The position numbers and the translations under genes were made by a program. A stretch of DNA of 37,299 bases, taken from the NCBI GenBank assembly GCA_900549295.1, contig URNG01000018.1, positions 1-37,299 on the forward strand, written 5' to 3'. This document shows positions 36,841 through 37,299 of the stretch, piece after piece. Under the pieces are notes generated by a model. It worked only from the letters and a program-made list of their open reading frames with translations, did no database searches and was not told the origin of the DNA. Positions within the stretch are counted from its first letter, which is position 1. Every line of letters starts with the position of its first letter. The stretch comes from an uncultured Rhodocyclaceae bacterium (lineage in GTDB: Bacteria; Pseudomonadota; Gammaproteobacteria; Burkholderiales; Rhodocyclaceae).

Positions 36841-37299
36841 TTAAAGGGAAGCCGCGGCGCGAACCTGACGGGCGATGCCTGCGGCGTCGAGTCCGAGTTC
36901 GGCGAGCAACTGGCCCTGTTCGCCGTGTTCGATGAAATCGTCGGGCAGACCCAGGCGCAGGAAGCGGGGGGGGCAGCCCAGGGTTGCCTCGTCCAGCTCG
37001 CCGAGCGAGCGTTCGACTTCCGCGCCCGCGCCGCCGATGATGGTGTTCTCTTCGATGCTGACCAGCAGCGAATGGTTCCCGGCAATTTCCTGGAGCAGCT
37101 TGCGGTCGAGCGGCTTGATGAAGCGCATGTTGACCACCGTGGCATCCAGCGCCTCGCCCGCAGCCAGCGCGGCGGGAACCAGACTGCCGAAGGCGAGCAG
37201 CGCGATGTCTTTGCCGTGGCGCAGGATTTCGGCCTGGCCGATGGGCAAGGGGTCGAGATCGGCGGGGGGGGGGTTGCTGCCGCGGCCCCCCTTCCTGCA
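36841..37299 (-). CDS. dxs: 1-deoxy-D-xylulose-5-phosphate synthase, C-terminal part
   Basis: The C-terminal about 150 residues of Dxs, running off the window. DXS condenses pyruvate and glyceraldehyde 3-phosphate to 1-deoxy-D-xylulose 5-phosphate, feeding isoprenoid synthesis. Features are LPIGQAEILRHGKDIALLAFGSLVPAAL, VVNMRFIKPLDRKLLQEIAGNH, VSIEENTIIGGAGAEV and GLPDDFIEHGEQGQLLAELGLD, the transketolase C-terminal domain. The upstream end (37264-37299) has a G10 run and a C6 run where the family has a RYPRG-type segment; the reading there is doubtful. Confidence 0.95.
   Translation of the reverse strand, partial: CRKGGRGSNPPPADLDPLPIGQAEILRHGKDIALLAFGSLVPAALAAGEALDATVVNMRFIKPLDRKLLQEIAGNHSLLVSIEENTIIGGAGAEVERSLGELDEATLGCPPRFLRLGLPDDFIEHGEQGQLLAELGLDAAGIARQVRAAASL

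Overview
The window is GC-rich bacterial DNA. FolE2 next to Dxs, a DUF2863 protein, a di-haem cytochrome c4 and a YaaA-family protein point to a betaproteobacterium, most plausibly Rhodocyclales. That placement is inference from gene content, not from a marker phylogeny. About 10 kb of ordinary chromosome (8.7-19.0 kb) lies between two different integrative elements, each inserted in the 3' end of a tRNA gene.

Element A (1 to 8674; left end outside the window, all genes on the minus strand) carries a P4-type tyrosine integrase, a 239-aa protein, an AlpA-like DNA-binding protein and a primase-helicase of the phage P4 alpha type. These are followed by a Nu1-like helix-turn-helix protein, an HK97-fold major capsid protein, a string of small overlapping genes, and a small-terminase-like protein at the window edge. 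It is bounded on the right by a 48-bp fragment of the 3' half of tRNA-Thr(CGU). The gene order resembles capsid-forming phage-inducible chromosomal islands (cf-PICIs) or P4-like satellites. A pair of tandem decamers facing an inverted pair lies next to the primase gene and looks like an origin. Six copies of GGCTACA/TGTAGCC lie between int and the att fragment.

The chromosomal middle holds an AT-rich two-gene unit (stand-alone NRPS condensation-like protein plus a cation diffusion facilitator), bioA with an overlapping DUF2863 gene, yaaA, a tRNA-Gly/Cys/Gly operon with a near-consensus promoter, a small XRE regulator divergent from a membrane-protein/Excalibur pair, an MFS transporter, cytochrome c4, a PaaI-type thioesterase, and a tRNA-Leu(CAG)/tRNA-Leu(GAG) pair.

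Element B (about 19047-35837, 16.8 kb) appears complete. It starts directly after tRNA-Leu(GAG) and ends at a degenerate tRNA-Leu 3' end. It has a DUF4102-type integrase flanked by GGGGGTA sites, two AlpA-like proteins, a replication module (a helix-turn-helix initiator with palindromic iterons inside its own gene, plus a DnaB-like ATPase), two large phage DNA-ejection-like virion proteins, a DUF5681 protein and other late-type small genes. A leftward operon of four small unknown genes follows. It is controlled by an operator-rich promoter shared with an HTH/DUF3800 pair, and a secreted DUF4124-like protein lies near the right end. No capsid, portal, tail, large terminase or lysis gene is recognisable, so it looks like a satellite carrying its own ejection proteins rather than a prophage.

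To the right of Element B lies a second terminator-plus-GGGGGTA-site block resembling the element's own left arm, suggesting serial integration at this tRNA. It is followed by folE2 and the 3' end of dxs in one minus-strand operon.
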